Source: Haloferax gibbonsii ATCC 33959
GTDB taxonomy: Archaea; Halobacteriota; Halobacteria; Halobacteriales; Haloferacaceae
DNA length: 64,000 bases
Direction: 5' to 3'
NCBI RefSeq assembly: GCF_000336775.1
Contig: NZ_AOLJ01000011.1
Span: 560,937 to 624,936 of the forward strand
Made by a program: the position numbers and the translations under genes
In this document: one piece after another, positions 19,357-27,772 of the stretch
How the letters are laid out: each line of letters begins with the position of its first letter
How positions within the stretch are numbered: position 1 is the stretch's first letter
Notes under the pieces: model-generated
What the model saw: only the letters and a program-made list of their open reading frames with translations
Told to the model about the DNA's origin: nothing
Database searches by the model: none

Positions 19357-19430
19357 GCCTCCGCCTTCGTACTTGCACAAAAATGAATACTTCGATTGCC
19401 GATTCCGAGTGAATTAGTCACAAGCGTGTA

Positions 19431-19961
19431 TTAGCGGTCGGCGTCAGCCAGCAGATCCTCGGCGGTGAGAAGCGACTCCAGTTCGATGTCGTGTTCGGCT
19501 AACAGCTCCGCTGCGCCCTCCTGTCGGTCCACGACGACGATGACGCGGTCGACGACCGCGCCGGCCTCGCGGAGCGCCTCCACGGCGTCGACGGCGCTCT
19601 GGCCGGTCGTCGCGATGTCTTCGAGGACGACGACTTCCTCGCCCTCGTCGAGCGCGCCCTCGATGCGCTTCGCGGTCCCGTACTCCTTCGCCTTCTTGCG
19701 GGCGATGACGTACGGCTTGTTCGTCTCGACCGCGGTCGCGGCCACGAGCGGGACCGCGCCGAGCGCGACGCCCGCCAGCTTGTCGTCGTCCGCGACGCGC
19801 TCCGCGAACGCCTCAGCGATGAGCTTCAGACACCGGGGGTCGGTCTCGAAGAGGTACTTGTCCACGTAGTAGCTCGACGTGCCGCCGTGGGAGAGTTCGA
19901 ACTCGCCGAACTGGACCGCGTCGGCGGCTCGAAGCGCCTCGATGAGTGCTGCGTTCGCCAT
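19431..19961 (-). CDS. pyrE2: Orotate phosphoribosyltransferase PyrE2
   Basis: Fifth step of UMP synthesis: orotate plus PRPP gives OMP. The protein is 176 residues. [25 protein letters not shown] carries the orotate-binding loop; the KKAKEYGT segment is the flexible catalytic loop; and [22 protein letters not shown] is the PRPP signature. Loss of this gene gives uracil auxotrophy and 5-FOA resistance in Haloferax, where it is a standard marker. Its TATA box is the palindrome CGCTTAAGCG (19987-19996), 26-35 bp upstream of the ATG, so the mRNA should be nearly leaderless. A phased GGTTCGG repeat array lies just beyond. Confidence 0.96.
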   Translation of the reverse strand: MANAALIEALRAADAVQFGEFELSHGGTSSYYVDKYLFETDPRCLKLIAEAFAERVADDDKLAGVALGAVPLVAATAVETNKPYVIARKKAKEYGTAKRIEGALDEGEEVVVLEDIATTGQSAVDAVEALREAGAVVDRVIVVVDRQEGAAELLAEHDIELESLLTAEDLLADADR

Positions 19962-19986
19962 CTTGTTTCGAGAGGGTTCAGGGAGG

Positions 19987-19996
19987 CGCTTAAGCG
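19987..19996 (-). promoter_or_regulatory. pyrE2 TATA box within a perfect palindrome
   Basis: CGCTTAAGCG is its own reverse complement and contains the only A/T tetrad between the pyrE2 ATG (19961) and the upstream gene. Centre-to-ATG distance is about 30 bp, predicting transcription start within a few nucleotides of the ATG. Overlap of a palindrome with the TATA box would let a dimeric regulator occlude TBP. Confidence 0.5.
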
Positions 19997-20000
19997 GGAC

Positions 20001-20078
20001 GGTTCGGGGGCGGTTCGGACCGGTCCGGAGGAAGTTCGGAGCGGTTCGAGGCGGTTCGCGATGCTCAGGGTGGTTCGG
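20001..20078. repeat. Helically phased GGTTCGG repeat array upstream of pyrE2
   Basis: Seven copies of a GGTTCGG-like heptamer begin at 20001, 20012, 20022 (GGTCCGG), 20033 (AGTTCGG), 20043 (GGTTCGA), 20053 (GGTTCGC) and 20072. Steps are 11, 10, 11, 10, 10 and 19 bp, averaging 10.4 over the first six, the helical repeat of B-DNA, so these copies face the same side of the helix. The array starts 5 bp beyond the pyrE2 TATA palindrome and lies in the non-coding gap after the glycosyltransferase. The period is not a multiple of three, so it is not a decayed coding repeat. Confidence 0.75.
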
Positions 20079-20117
20079 ACGCGGCGACCCCCGCGACCGC
20101 GGAACTGTGGGCGACCC

Positions 20118-21314
20118 CTACTTTCCGGTCTTCTTCGTCACGCGGAAGTCGCGGGGCGGGTCGAGGATGCCCGCGACCGTCCCCATCGAGTGGACGACGG
20201 TGACGACCGGCGCGAGCGGGACCGCGAGCGCCCACGAGAACTTGTCGCGGCCGTAGTAGACCACGCCCCGGAGGTACCAGAACGCCGTGAGCGCGCCGAG
20301 CGCGAGCGACGCGAGCGCGAACAGGCCGCTGGCGACGAGGCCGACGCCGAGGACCGACAGGGGGACGGCGACGACCGTGACCACCGGCGAGAGCGCCCAC
20401 GCGTAGTTGCGGACGCGAGTGAGAAGCTGATAGTGAGCGGGGAGCGCCGTCGCGGCGTCGAGGTTACCGGCGGCCCAGCGGCGGCGCTGTTGGAGAATCT
20501 CGGTGAGCGACGGCGGGGCCTCGTTGGCGCAGGTCGCCGTCGCGAGGTCGAACGTGAAGTCGTCGAGTTCCTGTGCGGCCGCCCAGACGAACGCGGTGTC
20601 CTCGACGAGCGTCTCGCGGTCCCACGTGACCGCCTCTTCGACCTCTCGGCGGACGGCGATACCGCCGCCCCACGCGAACAGCGGAATCGAGAGGCGCGCG
20701 AAGGCGCGCTGTTCTATCTGGACGCCCATCCGGTAGACGTCGGCGAGGTAGGAAAACAGCGAGTCGGTCCGACGCGGCCGCTCGCGCAGTTGGACCACGT
20801 CGGAGCCGGGAAGCCCGTCGAACGACTCCAGCAGGCTGTCCTCGTCCAGGTAGAGGACGTACTCGCGGTCGGTTTCGAGGTTCCGCCGCGCCCACTCGAT
20901 TGCGCGGCCCTTCCGGACGGCGTCGCAGTCGAACTCGTCAGGGACGGCGTGGACCGCTGCGCCCGCGACGTCGATGTCGGTCTCGGCGACGACGTGGACC
21001 TCGTCGAACGACGCCGGGAGCGAGTCGACGGTCGATTGGACGACCGACTCGGCGTCGACGGTGAGGATGCGGACCTGAATCTCGTCGGGGCCGTACTCCG
21101 GGGCCGGGGGCTCGTAGCCCGCGCCGACGACGTAGGTGAGGACGACCCAGACGAGGGCCGTGAGGGTGAAAAGCGCCGTCGTTCCGACGACCAGCAGTTC
21201 GCCCGCGGCGGTCCAGTCGACCCCGCCGGGTGCGAGCCACGGCGCGGCCGTCCCGACGGCCGCGAGGACGGCCACGAGTCCACCGACGATGAGTGAGATT
21301 CGTTCTGTCTTCAT
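20118..21314 (-). CDS. Membrane-bound processive family 2 glycosyltransferase
   Basis: A 398-residue GT-A glycosyltransferase. Two N-terminal membrane helices (about 7-30 and 42-65) precede the catalytic domain; the motifs are KGRAIEWARR, the metal-binding DEDS (YLYLDEDSLLESF in context near 165), the LVEDTAF base region, and QQRRRW near 270, the Q-x-x-R-W acceptor motif of cellulose/hyaluronan-synthase-like enzymes. Three or four C-terminal helices follow. It probably extrudes or builds a surface polysaccharide; the sugar is unknown. The start at 21314 avoids five upstream codons. It is followed on the same strand by pyrE2. Confidence 0.88.
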   Translation of the reverse strand: MKTERISLIVGGLVAVLAAVGTAAPWLAPGGVDWTAAGELLVVGTTALFTLTALVWVVLTYVVGAGYEPPAPEYGPDEIQVRILTVDAESVVQSTVDSLPASFDEVHVVAETDIDVAGAAVHAVPDEFDCDAVRKGRAIEWARRNLETDREYVLYLDEDSLLESFDGLPGSDVVQLRERPRRTDSLFSYLADVYRMGVQIEQRAFARLSIPLFAWGGGIAVRREVEEAVTWDRETLVEDTAFVWAAAQELDDFTFDLATATCANEAPPSLTEILQQRRRWAAGNLDAATALPAHYQLLTRVRNYAWALSPVVTVVAVPLSVLGVGLVASGLFALASLALGALTAFWYLRGVVYYGRDKFSWALAVPLAPVVTVVHSMGTVAGILDPPRDFRVTKKTGK

Positions 21315-21542
21315 CTGGCCGAGTCGCAACCGTCGGAGGGACTTGAACCGAGGCGTCCGTCCAGCGCAGTACGGGACGTTTGACCCGGATTATCCCGAGT
21401 TAATCGCGGTGTCTCGCGGTGATATCGGCTTCGTAACAGGAACGAGCGGGGACCGAAGGGGCGGCGGCGCGAGCGACCGCGGGACCGACCTCGTCGACTC
21501 GCGCGCGTCGGTTGGCGACCCGGCGCGCGGACGCTCGACCGC

Positions 21543-22085
21543 CTACCACGGCTCGTTTTTCAGCCCGAGCAGGTACGCGCCGACGTTGGTGACGACGTGG
21601 AGCACGGGCGTCATCACGAGCACGACCGCGAGCACGGGGAGGGTGAACGTCGCCGAGAACCAGCCGGGCGCGGCGACGAGCGCGAGGACGAGCGCGCCGA
21701 CGACGAAGTCGAGCTGGTCGAGGCCGGGGAAGGCGGCACCGCGCTCGCGGCCCGACCGACGCTTGAGGAACGACGCGCCGATGTCGCCGAGCATCGCGCC
21801 GAGCGCGAGGCCGAACCCGGCGGCGAGCGGGAACGTCGGGAGCGAGACGCCGAGTGCGCCCGAGACCGCGGGCCCGACGGCGTTGAGGACGACGGCGAGG
21901 AGCGTCCCGGCCAGCGTCCCGGCGGCGGTGCCGCGCCACGTCTTTCCGTCTCCGAGGACGCGCCGGCCGCCCCACGTGCGCCCGCCGTCGATGGGGCGGC
22001 CACCGCCGGCGAGGACGGCGGCGTTGTTCGGCACGTACGCGGGCAGCATCGCCCAGAAGGCGGTGGCGACGAGAGAGACGACCAT
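21543..22085 (-). CDS. carS: CDP-archaeol synthase
   Basis: Transfers CTP to the unsaturated archaeal ether lipid 2,3-bis-O-geranylgeranylglycerol phosphate, making CDP-archaeol for phospholipid head-group attachment. The protein is 180 residues with five predicted membrane helices. It shows [27 protein letters not shown] and the catalytic [12 protein letters not shown], both CarS signatures, and the later QLDFVVGAL. The start codon is the first ATG before the first helix; the longer open frame upstream is antisense to putA. It is divergent from putA with a 126-bp shared promoter region. Confidence 0.94.
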   Translation of the reverse strand: MVVSLVATAFWAMLPAYVPNNAAVLAGGGRPIDGGRTWGGRRVLGDGKTWRGTAAGTLAGTLLAVVLNAVGPAVSGALGVSLPTFPLAAGFGLALGAMLGDIGASFLKRRSGRERGAAFPGLDQLDFVVGALVLALVAAPGWFSATFTLPVLAVVLVMTPVLHVVTNVGAYLLGLKNEPW

Positions 22086-22178
22086 ACCGACCCGTCGGCG
22101 GCGAAGAATGTAAGTTCCGACGGTTCGTCGCCGTTCGAAGCGCCGGGGTCGTTCGATTTCGCGTCCGAACCGATGATA

Positions 22179-22197
22179 ACCCTCAATAGCTGAGGGT
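22179..22197. promoter_or_regulatory. Perfect inverted repeat in the putA promoter
   Basis: ACCCTCA (22179-22185) and TGAGGGT (22191-22197) form a perfect 7-bp dyad with a 5-bp spacer. It ends 14 bp before the putA ATG and occupies the place where the TATA box or transcription start of a leaderless gene should be. It could be an operator for a proline-responsive repressor or a 5' hairpin. It also lies in the carS/putA divergent promoter. Confidence 0.5.
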
Positions 22198-22211
22198 CGT
22201 AATCGTTCGTT

Positions 22212-23051
22212 ATGATTCCGCCCATCGCGAGCAGGTTCGTCGCGGGAGAGTCCGCGGCGGGAGCGCTCGACCACGCCCGACGGATGAACGACGACGGCGT
22301 GGCGGTCATCCTCAACCTCCTCGGGGAGCACTACGGCGAACGCGGCCCCGCGGACGAGGACGCGGCGGCGTACGTCAGCCTCGTCGAGGACATCGCCTCG
22401 ACCGGCATCGACGCCTGCGTGTCGGTCAAGCCCTCGCAAATCGGCCTCGACGCGGGCGACCGCGTGTTCGAGGAGAACTACCGGCGCATCGCCGAGGCGG
22501 CGGACGAACACGGCGTCTTCCTGTGGTGCGACATGGAGGACCACGAGACGACCGACGTGACCCTCGACGCCTTCGAGGAACTCGCCCGCGAGTTCGACGG
22601 CGGGATGGGGCTGTGCGTGCAGGCGAACCTCAAGCGCACCCCCGAGGACCTCGAACGCCTCGCCGACGTGCCGGGGAAAATCCGCCTCGTCAAGGGCGCG
22701 TACGACGAGCCGGCGGCGGTCGCCCACAAGCAGAAATCGGCGGTCAACGAGGCGTACAAGGAACTCCTCGCGTACCTGTTTCGGGAGTACGACGGCGGTA
22801 TCGCGGTCGGCAGCCACGACCCCGAGATGATAGCCTACGCCCGGGACCTCGGCGCGGAGTACGACCGCGACTACGAGGTGCAGATGCTCATGGGCGTGCG
22901 CGAGGACGCCCAGCGCGAACTCGCCGCCGAGGGCGTCGAGGTGTGGCAGTACGCGCCCTACGGCGACAAGTGGTTCTCCTACTTCTACCGCCGGGTCCGC
23001 GAGCGCAAGGAAAACGCCCTGTTCGCGCTCCGGGCCGTCGTCGGCGTCTGA
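22212..23051 (+). CDS. putA: Proline dehydrogenase (PRODH domain)
   Basis: Oxidises proline to pyrroline-5-carboxylate with FAD, donating electrons to the respiratory chain. The protein is 279 residues, a mono-functional PRODH barrel. Family blocks: [13 protein letters not shown] near residue 75, [21 protein letters not shown] near 100, [23 protein letters not shown] (substrate/FAD loop), VGSHDPEMI, and the C-terminal [22 protein letters not shown], which carries the proline-carboxylate arginines. No P5C dehydrogenase is adjacent. A dyad overlaps the promoter and a stem-loop follows the stop codon. Confidence 0.94.
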   Translation: MIPPIASRFVAGESAAGALDHARRMNDDGVAVILNLLGEHYGERGPADEDAAAYVSLVEDIASTGIDACVSVKPSQIGLDAGDRVFEENYRRIAEAADEHGVFLWCDMEDHETTDVTLDAFEELAREFDGGMGLCVQANLKRTPEDLERLADVPGKIRLVKGAYDEPAAVAHKQKSAVNEAYKELLAYLFREYDGGIAVGSHDPEMIAYARDLGAEYDRDYEVQMLMGVREDAQRELAAEGVEVWQYAPYGDKWFSYFYRRVRERKENALFALRAVVGV

Positions 23052-23063
23052 GAGGGCGGTGGG

Positions 23064-23088
23064 GTGCGGGTACGCCCCCGTCCCGCAC
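23064..23088 (+). terminator. Stem-loop after putA
   Basis: GTGCGGG (23064-23070) pairs perfectly with CCCGCAC (23082-23088) around an 11-nt loop, 13 bp after the putA stop codon and just before the next TATA-like box (CCCCTTATGCCC, about 23096-23106). No T tract follows, so it may act as an mRNA 3'-end stabiliser and not as a classical terminator. Confidence 0.4.
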
Positions 23089-23130
23089 TAGAAATCCCCT
23101 TATGCCCGCGGGTTCACGTACCCGATATCA

Positions 23131-23775
23131 ATGTCCTCGTGGAGACGCGACTTCGCCAGCGGCCTCGTGGTCCTCGTTCCGCTCATCGTCATCCTGTACA
23201 TCCTCGCACTCTTCTACAACGCCATCGTCAGGATACCCTACGTCGCGACGCTCCTCGAGTTCCCCGACCAGTACGCCTACCTCTCGGAGGTGTTCGGCTT
23301 CTTCGTCGCCATCGTCATCTTCCTGCTTTTGATTCTCTCGGTCGGCTACCTGATGCGGACGACGGCCGGTCGCCTGCTCGAATCCGGCCTCGACGGCGCC
23401 ATGAACAAGGTCCCGCTCGTTCGCGTCGTCTACAACGCTTCTAAGCTCGCGGTCGAAACCGCTCTCACTGGTACCGAAGACCTCCAGAAGCCGGTCCGTC
23501 TCGAAACGTGGCCGGGCATCCGAATGACCGCGTTCAAGACCGGGAAGACGACCAAAGACGGCAAGGAGATCGTCTTCATGCCGACCGCGCCGAACATCAC
23601 CACCGGGTTCGTGATGGAAGTCGACCCCGAAGACATCGAGGAGACCGGCGAGAAGGTCGAAGAGGCACTCACGCGCGTCCTCTCGGCCGGGTTCGCAGAA
23701 CAGGACCACGTGGACGAGTTCAACATCGAAGTGACCGAGGAGTCCGGCGACGGGCGCGTCCCCAGCAACGAGTAA
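23131..23775 (+). CDS. DUF502-family membrane protein
   Basis: A 214-residue protein of the DUF502 family, function unknown. Two membrane helices are visible (about residues 9-32 and 51-72), followed by a soluble domain. The family features are WRRDFASGLVVLVPLIVILY at the start, TTAGRLLESGLDGAMNKVPLVRVVYNASK in the middle and PTAPNITTGFVMEVD. The C-terminus is a strongly acidic tail. A TATA-like CTTATG about 30 bp before the ATG predicts a very short leader. It is transcribed in the same direction as putA but probably from its own promoter. Confidence 0.88.
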   Translation: MSSWRRDFASGLVVLVPLIVILYILALFYNAIVRIPYVATLLEFPDQYAYLSEVFGFFVAIVIFLLLILSVGYLMRTTAGRLLESGLDGAMNKVPLVRVVYNASKLAVETALTGTEDLQKPVRLETWPGIRMTAFKTGKTTKDGKEIVFMPTAPNITTGFVMEVDPEDIEETGEKVEEALTRVLSAGFAEQDHVDEFNIEVTEESGDGRVPSNE

Positions 23776-23853
23776 GGATTCGGCGGCGGCGGCCGTCGCT
23801 ATCGGGACGCGGCGGTACAGTGACGTGAAAAGGGAGCTCGTTTTCGCGGGCGT

Positions 23854-24792
23854 CTACTGCTCGTCGACGTAGGTGAACCACTCTTCGTGGTCGTCGGTGC
23901 GGCGCTCCACGAGGTCGAAGAAGGCGGACTGCAGTTCCTCCGTGACCGGGCCGCGGGTGCCCTCGCCGATGACGACGTTGTCGACCTTGCGGATGGGGGT
24001 CACTTCGGCGGCGCTGCCGGTGAAGAACAGCTCGTCGGCCGTGTTGAGTTCGCCGCGGCTGATGGTCGCACTGTCGTCGACCTCGTAGCCGCGCTCGCGG
24101 GCGAGCGTGATGACGGTGTCGCGGGTGATGCCGTCGAGGATGCTCTGGGAGAGACCGGGGGTGTAAATCTTCCCGTCGCGGACCATGAAGATGTTCTCGC
24201 CGGGGCCCTCGGCGACGTTGCCCTCCTTGTTCAGGACGATGGCTTCGACGTAGCCGTTGCGGCGGGCTTCCTCGCCCGCGAGCATGGAGTTCACGTAGAG
24301 CCCGGTCGTCTTCGCGTTCGTCGGAATCTGGCTGGAGGCGTGCTTGCGCCACGACGAGACCATCACGTCGACGCCGTTTTCGAGCGCGTCCTCGCCGAGG
24401 TAGGTCCCCCACGGCCACGCCGCGATGGCGACCTCAGTCGGGTTGTCCTTGGGGCTGACGCCGAGCGAGTCGTAGCCGTAGAACGCGATGGGGCGGATGT
24501 ATCCGCCGTCGAGGTCGTTGCGCCGGATGACCTCCAGGGTCGCCTCGGTGAGTTCCTCGCGCGTGTACGGAATCTCCATGTCGTAGGGCTTCGCGGACTG
24601 ATAGAGCCGTTCGAGGTGCTCCTCCCAGCGGAAGATAGCCGGGCCGCGGTCGGTGTCGTAGGCGCGAACCCCCTCGAAGACGCCCGTCCCGTAGTGGAGA
24701 CCGTGGGTGAGGACGTGCACCGTCGCGTCCTCCCAGTCCTTGTACTCTCCACTCTGCCAGATCGTCGAGACATCCATCTCGTCAAATCCCAT
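23854..24792 (-). CDS. ilvE: Branched-chain amino-acid aminotransferase
   Basis: PLP-dependent transaminase, 312 residues, for the last step of Leu/Ile/Val synthesis and the first step of their breakdown. It shows the fold-type IV pattern: HVLTHGLHYGTGVFEGVRAYDT at the N-terminus, TNAKTTGLYVNSMLAGEEA (with the PLP lysine in the NAK triplet), EAIVLNKEGNVAEGPGENIF, and SILDGITRDTVITLARERG. Length and start match the family. It is divergent from an epimerase gene with about 90 bp between them. Confidence 0.95.
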   Translation of the reverse strand: MGFDEMDVSTIWQSGEYKDWEDATVHVLTHGLHYGTGVFEGVRAYDTDRGPAIFRWEEHLERLYQSAKPYDMEIPYTREELTEATLEVIRRNDLDGGYIRPIAFYGYDSLGVSPKDNPTEVAIAAWPWGTYLGEDALENGVDVMVSSWRKHASSQIPTNAKTTGLYVNSMLAGEEARRNGYVEAIVLNKEGNVAEGPGENIFMVRDGKIYTPGLSQSILDGITRDTVITLARERGYEVDDSATISRGELNTADELFFTGSAAEVTPIRKVDNVVIGEGTRGPVTEELQSAFFDLVERRTDDHEEWFTYVDEQ

Positions 24793-24882
24793 GTAGTGGC
24801 CTTCGGCGGCCCCCCTCTAAAATCATGACGACCCGACCACCGCGTCCCCCGCGGTTTTGTCCGCGGGCCGCCATGACGGGGT

Positions 24883-25773
24883 ATGAGCCTCGAATCCGTC
24901 GCGGTCACGGGCGGGACCGGAAACCTCGGGCCGACCGTCGTCGCCCACCTCCGCGCGAGCGGCTACACCGTCACGAATCTCTCGCGGCACAGCGAGTCGT
25001 CGCTCGCGGACCGCGACTACCGCGTGAGCGCGCTCGACCCGGGCGACCTCACCGCGGCGCTCAGCGACGTCGACGCCGACGCGGTCGTCCACCTCGGAAC
25101 CATCTCGACGCCGACGAACGACCCCGGCCACCGCGTCTTCGAGAGCAACGTCCAGTCGACCTACGTCGTCCTCGAAGTCGCCGCCGCGCTCGGCATCGAC
25201 CGCGTGGTCGCCGCCTCCAGCATGAGCGCCATCGGCGGGAGCTTCGAACCCGACCCCGCCCGCGTCGACTTCCTCCCGGTGGACGAGACCCACCGCGCGA
25301 CGCCCTCGAACCCCTACGGCCTCGGGAAGTACGTCGCCGAGCAGACCGCCGCGGGGTTCGTCCGCCGCGACGACGCCCCCGAAACGGTCGCCAGCCTCCG
25401 GTTCCCGTGGATGCCGAGCGAAGAGGAGGCCCGCCGGACCTTCGCCGAGGCCGACCGCTCGCTGTCGGGACTGCGGGACGCCGGGCACTTCCACACCGCG
25501 CGCAACACGCTCTTTTCGTACCTCGGCAGAGAGGACGCCGCGCGACTCGTCCGTCGGGCGCTCGAAGCCGACTTCGCGGGCCACGAGGTGTTCTGGGCCG
25601 CGGCCGCCGACACCTCGACGACCGTCGAGTCGGCGAGGGTCGCCCGCGAGGTCTACCCCGGCGCGGAGGTGAGAACGACCCTTTCGGGCCACGAGGCGCT
25701 CGTCTCGACCGAGAAGGCGGAGCGGCTGCTCGGCTGGGAACCGACGTGGTCGTGGCGCGACGGGCGCGCGTGA
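24883..25773 (+). CDS. NAD-dependent epimerase/dehydratase family protein
   Basis: Extended-SDR enzyme of 296 residues. The N-terminal Rossmann motif is VTGGTGNLGPTVV; VVAASSMSAIGG carries the catalytic Ser region and NPYGLGKYVAEQ has the Tyr-x-x-x-Lys pair near residues 145-149. The C-terminal substrate domain ends GWEPTWSWRDGRA, the usual epimerase closing motif. Substrate unknown; a nucleotide sugar or acid sugar is plausible. It converges on ribB. Confidence 0.88.
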   Translation: MSLESVAVTGGTGNLGPTVVAHLRASGYTVTNLSRHSESSLADRDYRVSALDPGDLTAALSDVDADAVVHLGTISTPTNDPGHRVFESNVQSTYVVLEVAAALGIDRVVAASSMSAIGGSFEPDPARVDFLPVDETHRATPSNPYGLGKYVAEQTAAGFVRRDDAPETVASLRFPWMPSEEEARRTFAEADRSLSGLRDAGHFHTARNTLFSYLGREDAARLVRRALEADFAGHEVFWAAAADTSTTVESARVAREVYPGAEVRTTLSGHEALVSTEKAERLLGWEPTWSWRDGRA

Positions 25774-25806
25774 GAAGGTAAACCGGGGCGGACCCCCCTC
25801 GACCGC

Positions 25807-26496
25807 TCAGACGAGTTCGTCGATGAGGCCGTCGCCGTCGACGAAGGCGAAGCCGTGTCGGTCGGCGTAGTCGCGGGCGGCGTCCTTCGAGAGGGCCGCG
25901 CCGGTCTCGTCGTCGAGCATCTCGCAGACGACGACCGCCGGCGGGATACCCGCCTCGTCGGCCATCGCGAGGCCGAGTTCGGTGTGGCCCTGCCGGTCAG
26001 AAAGCAGGTTCGGCGCGCCGCGGAGCAGGTGGACGTGTCCGGGCGCGCGGAACTCGCCGCCGAAGTCGTCGGCGTCGTAGTCGCCGGCGCGGGCGGCTTG
26101 GGCGACGGGCGCGAGTCGAGAGATGGTCATCGCGCGGTCGCGGTCGGTGATGCCCGTAAACGAGTCGCGGTGGTTCACGGTGAAGGAAAACGACGACCGA
26201 GAGTCGTAGGCGAGGTCGTGAGACGACGCGGCCGGGTGGTCGAGCACGTCGTCCATGAACGGGAGGCCGAGGGACTCTGACACGTCGTTCGGGAGAGCGA
26301 CGCAGACGAGGCCGCCGGCGTCGTTGCGCATCCGGGCCACGTCGGCGGGGCCGACCGCGCCCGCGGGGTAGACGAGGTCGGTCTCTCCCTCGCGGTCGTC
26401 GAAGTCGTGGACGAGCACCGGTTCGCCGGCGCGGAAGGCGTCGAGAACGCGCGAGACGGCGTCGAAGTCGCCGGTCGACTCGGCGGTGCGGCTCAT
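25807..26496 (-). CDS. ribB: 3,4-dihydroxy-2-butanone-4-phosphate synthase
   Basis: Makes the four-carbon precursor of riboflavin from ribulose 5-phosphate. The protein is 229 residues. It has the acidic metal loop [15 protein letters not shown] (near residue 34), [31 protein letters not shown] (the substrate loop with conserved Thr/Asp), and [25 protein letters not shown] near 175-200. Its ATG overlaps the stop of the riboflavin kinase/regulator gene by 4 bp, giving a two-gene riboflavin operon. Confidence 0.95.
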   Translation of the reverse strand: MSRTAESTGDFDAVSRVLDAFRAGEPVLVHDFDDREGETDLVYPAGAVGPADVARMRNDAGGLVCVALPNDVSESLGLPFMDDVLDHPAASSHDLAYDSRSSFSFTVNHRDSFTGITDRDRAMTISRLAPVAQAARAGDYDADDFGGEFRAPGHVHLLRGAPNLLSDRQGHTELGLAMADEAGIPPAVVVCEMLDDETGAALSKDAARDYADRHGFAFVDGDGLIDELV

Positions 26497-27206
26497 TCGT
26501 AATCCGCCTCCTCGACGCGGACCGTGACCTCGTCGTCGTCGTCGAGGTCGAGTTCGTCGCGGAGCTTATCGGGCGCGATTATCTCCAGTTGCGACTCGTC
26601 GTGGTGGGTTCGCTCGGGGACGATGATGTGGACCGGCTCGTAGGACTCGTCGCCGACCGCGACCGAGGCGGCGTAACACGTCGCCGGGCCGAAGGTGCGT
26701 TCGTCGTCTTCCCAACCGTCTATCGGGACCGCGTCGAGGGCGGTCATGCCGGCGCGAGCGCGGACCGCGTCGTCGTCGAGGCGGACGTTCAGCGTGCCGG
26801 GGAACGGCTCGTAGCCGAGCCGGTCTTTGAACTGCTCCATGTAGCCCGAAAGCGAGATGTAGTGGCGACCCTCGCCCATCCCGCCGGTGACCTCGCCGTC
26901 GAGGACGACAACCGAGGGCGTCTCGAAGATGCGTCGGTAGTCGGCGTACTCCTGTCTGAGCGCGGACTCGCCCGCGTCGGTGATGGTTATCCACTGGCCG
27001 TCGGCGACGACCTCGCGGTCGATGAAGTCGGCTTCTTCGAGGCGCTGGAGGCGACGAGAGGCCGTCTGGTTCGACACGTCGAGTCGGTTCGCGACGCCGG
27101 AACAGGAGAGCTTGACCGGGCCGGAGCGCCCGCCGTCGAGCGCGACGAGTTTGAGCGTGGCCAACTCGTCGTACCCGACCGCCGCGGCGACTGCCGATTC
27201 TGACAT
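26493..27206 (-). CDS. rbkR: Bifunctional HTH regulator and CTP-dependent riboflavin kinase (RbkR type)
   Basis: A 237-residue fusion. The N-terminal winged helix (about 1-95: [30 protein letters not shown]) precedes a CTP-dependent riboflavin kinase domain of the archaeal RibK family, with [47 protein letters not shown] and [20 protein letters not shown]. It phosphorylates riboflavin to FMN and, by analogy with described archaeal RbkR proteins, represses or activates riboflavin genes in response to FMN. The start [10 protein letters not shown] lies about 30 bp from a TATA-like CGCTTATG (27231-27240). It precedes ribB in the operon. Confidence 0.93.
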   Translation of the reverse strand: MSESAVAAAVGYDELATLKLVALDGGRSGPVKLSCSGVANRLDVSNQTASRRLQRLEEADFIDREVVADGQWITITDAGESALRQEYADYRRIFETPSVVVLDGEVTGGMGEGRHYISLSGYMEQFKDRLGYEPFPGTLNVRLDDDAVRARAGMTALDAVPIDGWEDDERTFGPATCYAASVAVGDESYEPVHIIVPERTHHDESQLEIIAPDKLRDELDLDDDDEVTVRVEEADYE

Positions 27207-27230
27207 ACCCTCGGCTTCGAACGCGCGCCC

Positions 27231-27261
27231 CATAAGCGTATCGTAAGTGGAATGCGTTCCA
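27231..27261 (-). promoter_or_regulatory. rbkR promoter with adjacent dyad
   Basis: On the minus strand a TATA-like TACGCTTATG covers 27231-27240, centred about 30 bp before the rbkR ATG. Eight bases farther upstream is a 14-bp dyad TGGAA-N4-TTCCA (27248-27261). Its position next to the promoter of a gene for a winged-helix regulator makes it a candidate autoregulatory site. Confidence 0.4.
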
Positions 27262-27564
27262 AAAATGAGATGGCTTGCGGGGAGAGAAGCGGCGGGGCGC
27301 GACCGCCGTGGATACGCGACAGTTCCAATCGCGGACGGGTAAGTCCGTCGGTCAGTCTATCGCGGCGAAAAGGGTGTTGTCCGGGGGCAACGCGGCCAAA
27401 CCTCGCGATTCGGGGAACCGGTGCCGGCCGCTGTGGTCGGTGTGGGGGTGCGTTGAGACGCGGAAAGCGCCGTGGGTGTGTGGTGGGTAGTGCGGTGGGT
27501 GGTGTGGCGAGCGCGTGCTTCCGCGTGCGTCGGACCTGTCAAGGTCTGCGGCCGGGTGGCGACT
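27262..27564. other. Gene-free region with possible structured RNA and a G/T-rich tract
   Basis: About 300 bp between rbkR and the zinc-ribbon microprotein hold no convincing ORF. The left part can fold as nested helices on the plus strand: GACCG/CGGTC (27301-27305 with 27349-27353) enclosing CGCGA/TCGCG (27315-27319, 27329-27333) and GGAC/GTCC (27333-27336, 27343-27346), followed by a 6-bp hairpin at 27374-27393. The right part (about 27430-27515) is strikingly G/T-rich on the plus strand, with GTGTGGGGGTGCG and GGTGGGTAGTGCGGTGGG. Whether any of it is transcribed is unknown. Confidence 0.3.
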
Positions 27565-27717
27565 TCAGAGGGAGGACGCTCTCCGCTCGGTGCTGACCTG
27601 TGAGATACCCGCGTTCGCCGAGCAACTGGGACACGCGTACACGTTGCCGTCCTGGTCGCCGAAGACTCGGACGAAGTTGTTCGACACGAACGCATCGCAG
27701 TGGTTGCATTGACTCAT
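27565..27717 (-). CDS. 50-residue zinc-ribbon microprotein (DUF7563-like)
   Basis: A 50-codon ORF beginning MSQCNHCDAFVSN and continuing FVRVFGDQDGNVYACPSCSANAGI. Two CxxC knuckles, C4-x2-C7 and C29-x2-C32, form a single zinc site, the pattern of the abundant haloarchaeal CPxCG-type zinc-finger microproteins; the xxFVRVFGD and SANAGI segments match what I recall of the DUF7563 family. A TATA-like GGTATATCGT (27773-27782) and an 18-bp imperfect palindrome (27788-27805) lie upstream on the same strand. The role is unknown; nucleic-acid or protein binding is inferred from the fold. Confidence 0.85.
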   Translation of the reverse strand: MSQCNHCDAFVSNNFVRVFGDQDGNVYACPSCSANAGISQVSTERRASSL

Positions 27718-27772
27718 GGGTGGGGTGGTGAGAGCGGCGGGTCGCCGCCCGTGATTTGAATGTCGTCCGCTT

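Noticed and set aside
21330..21350. GGACTTGAACC upstream of the glycosyltransferase, resembling a tRNA T arm on the minus strand
   Set aside because: The flanking bases do not form a T stem (first mismatch at the third pair) and no cloverleaf can be drawn, so it is treated as chance.
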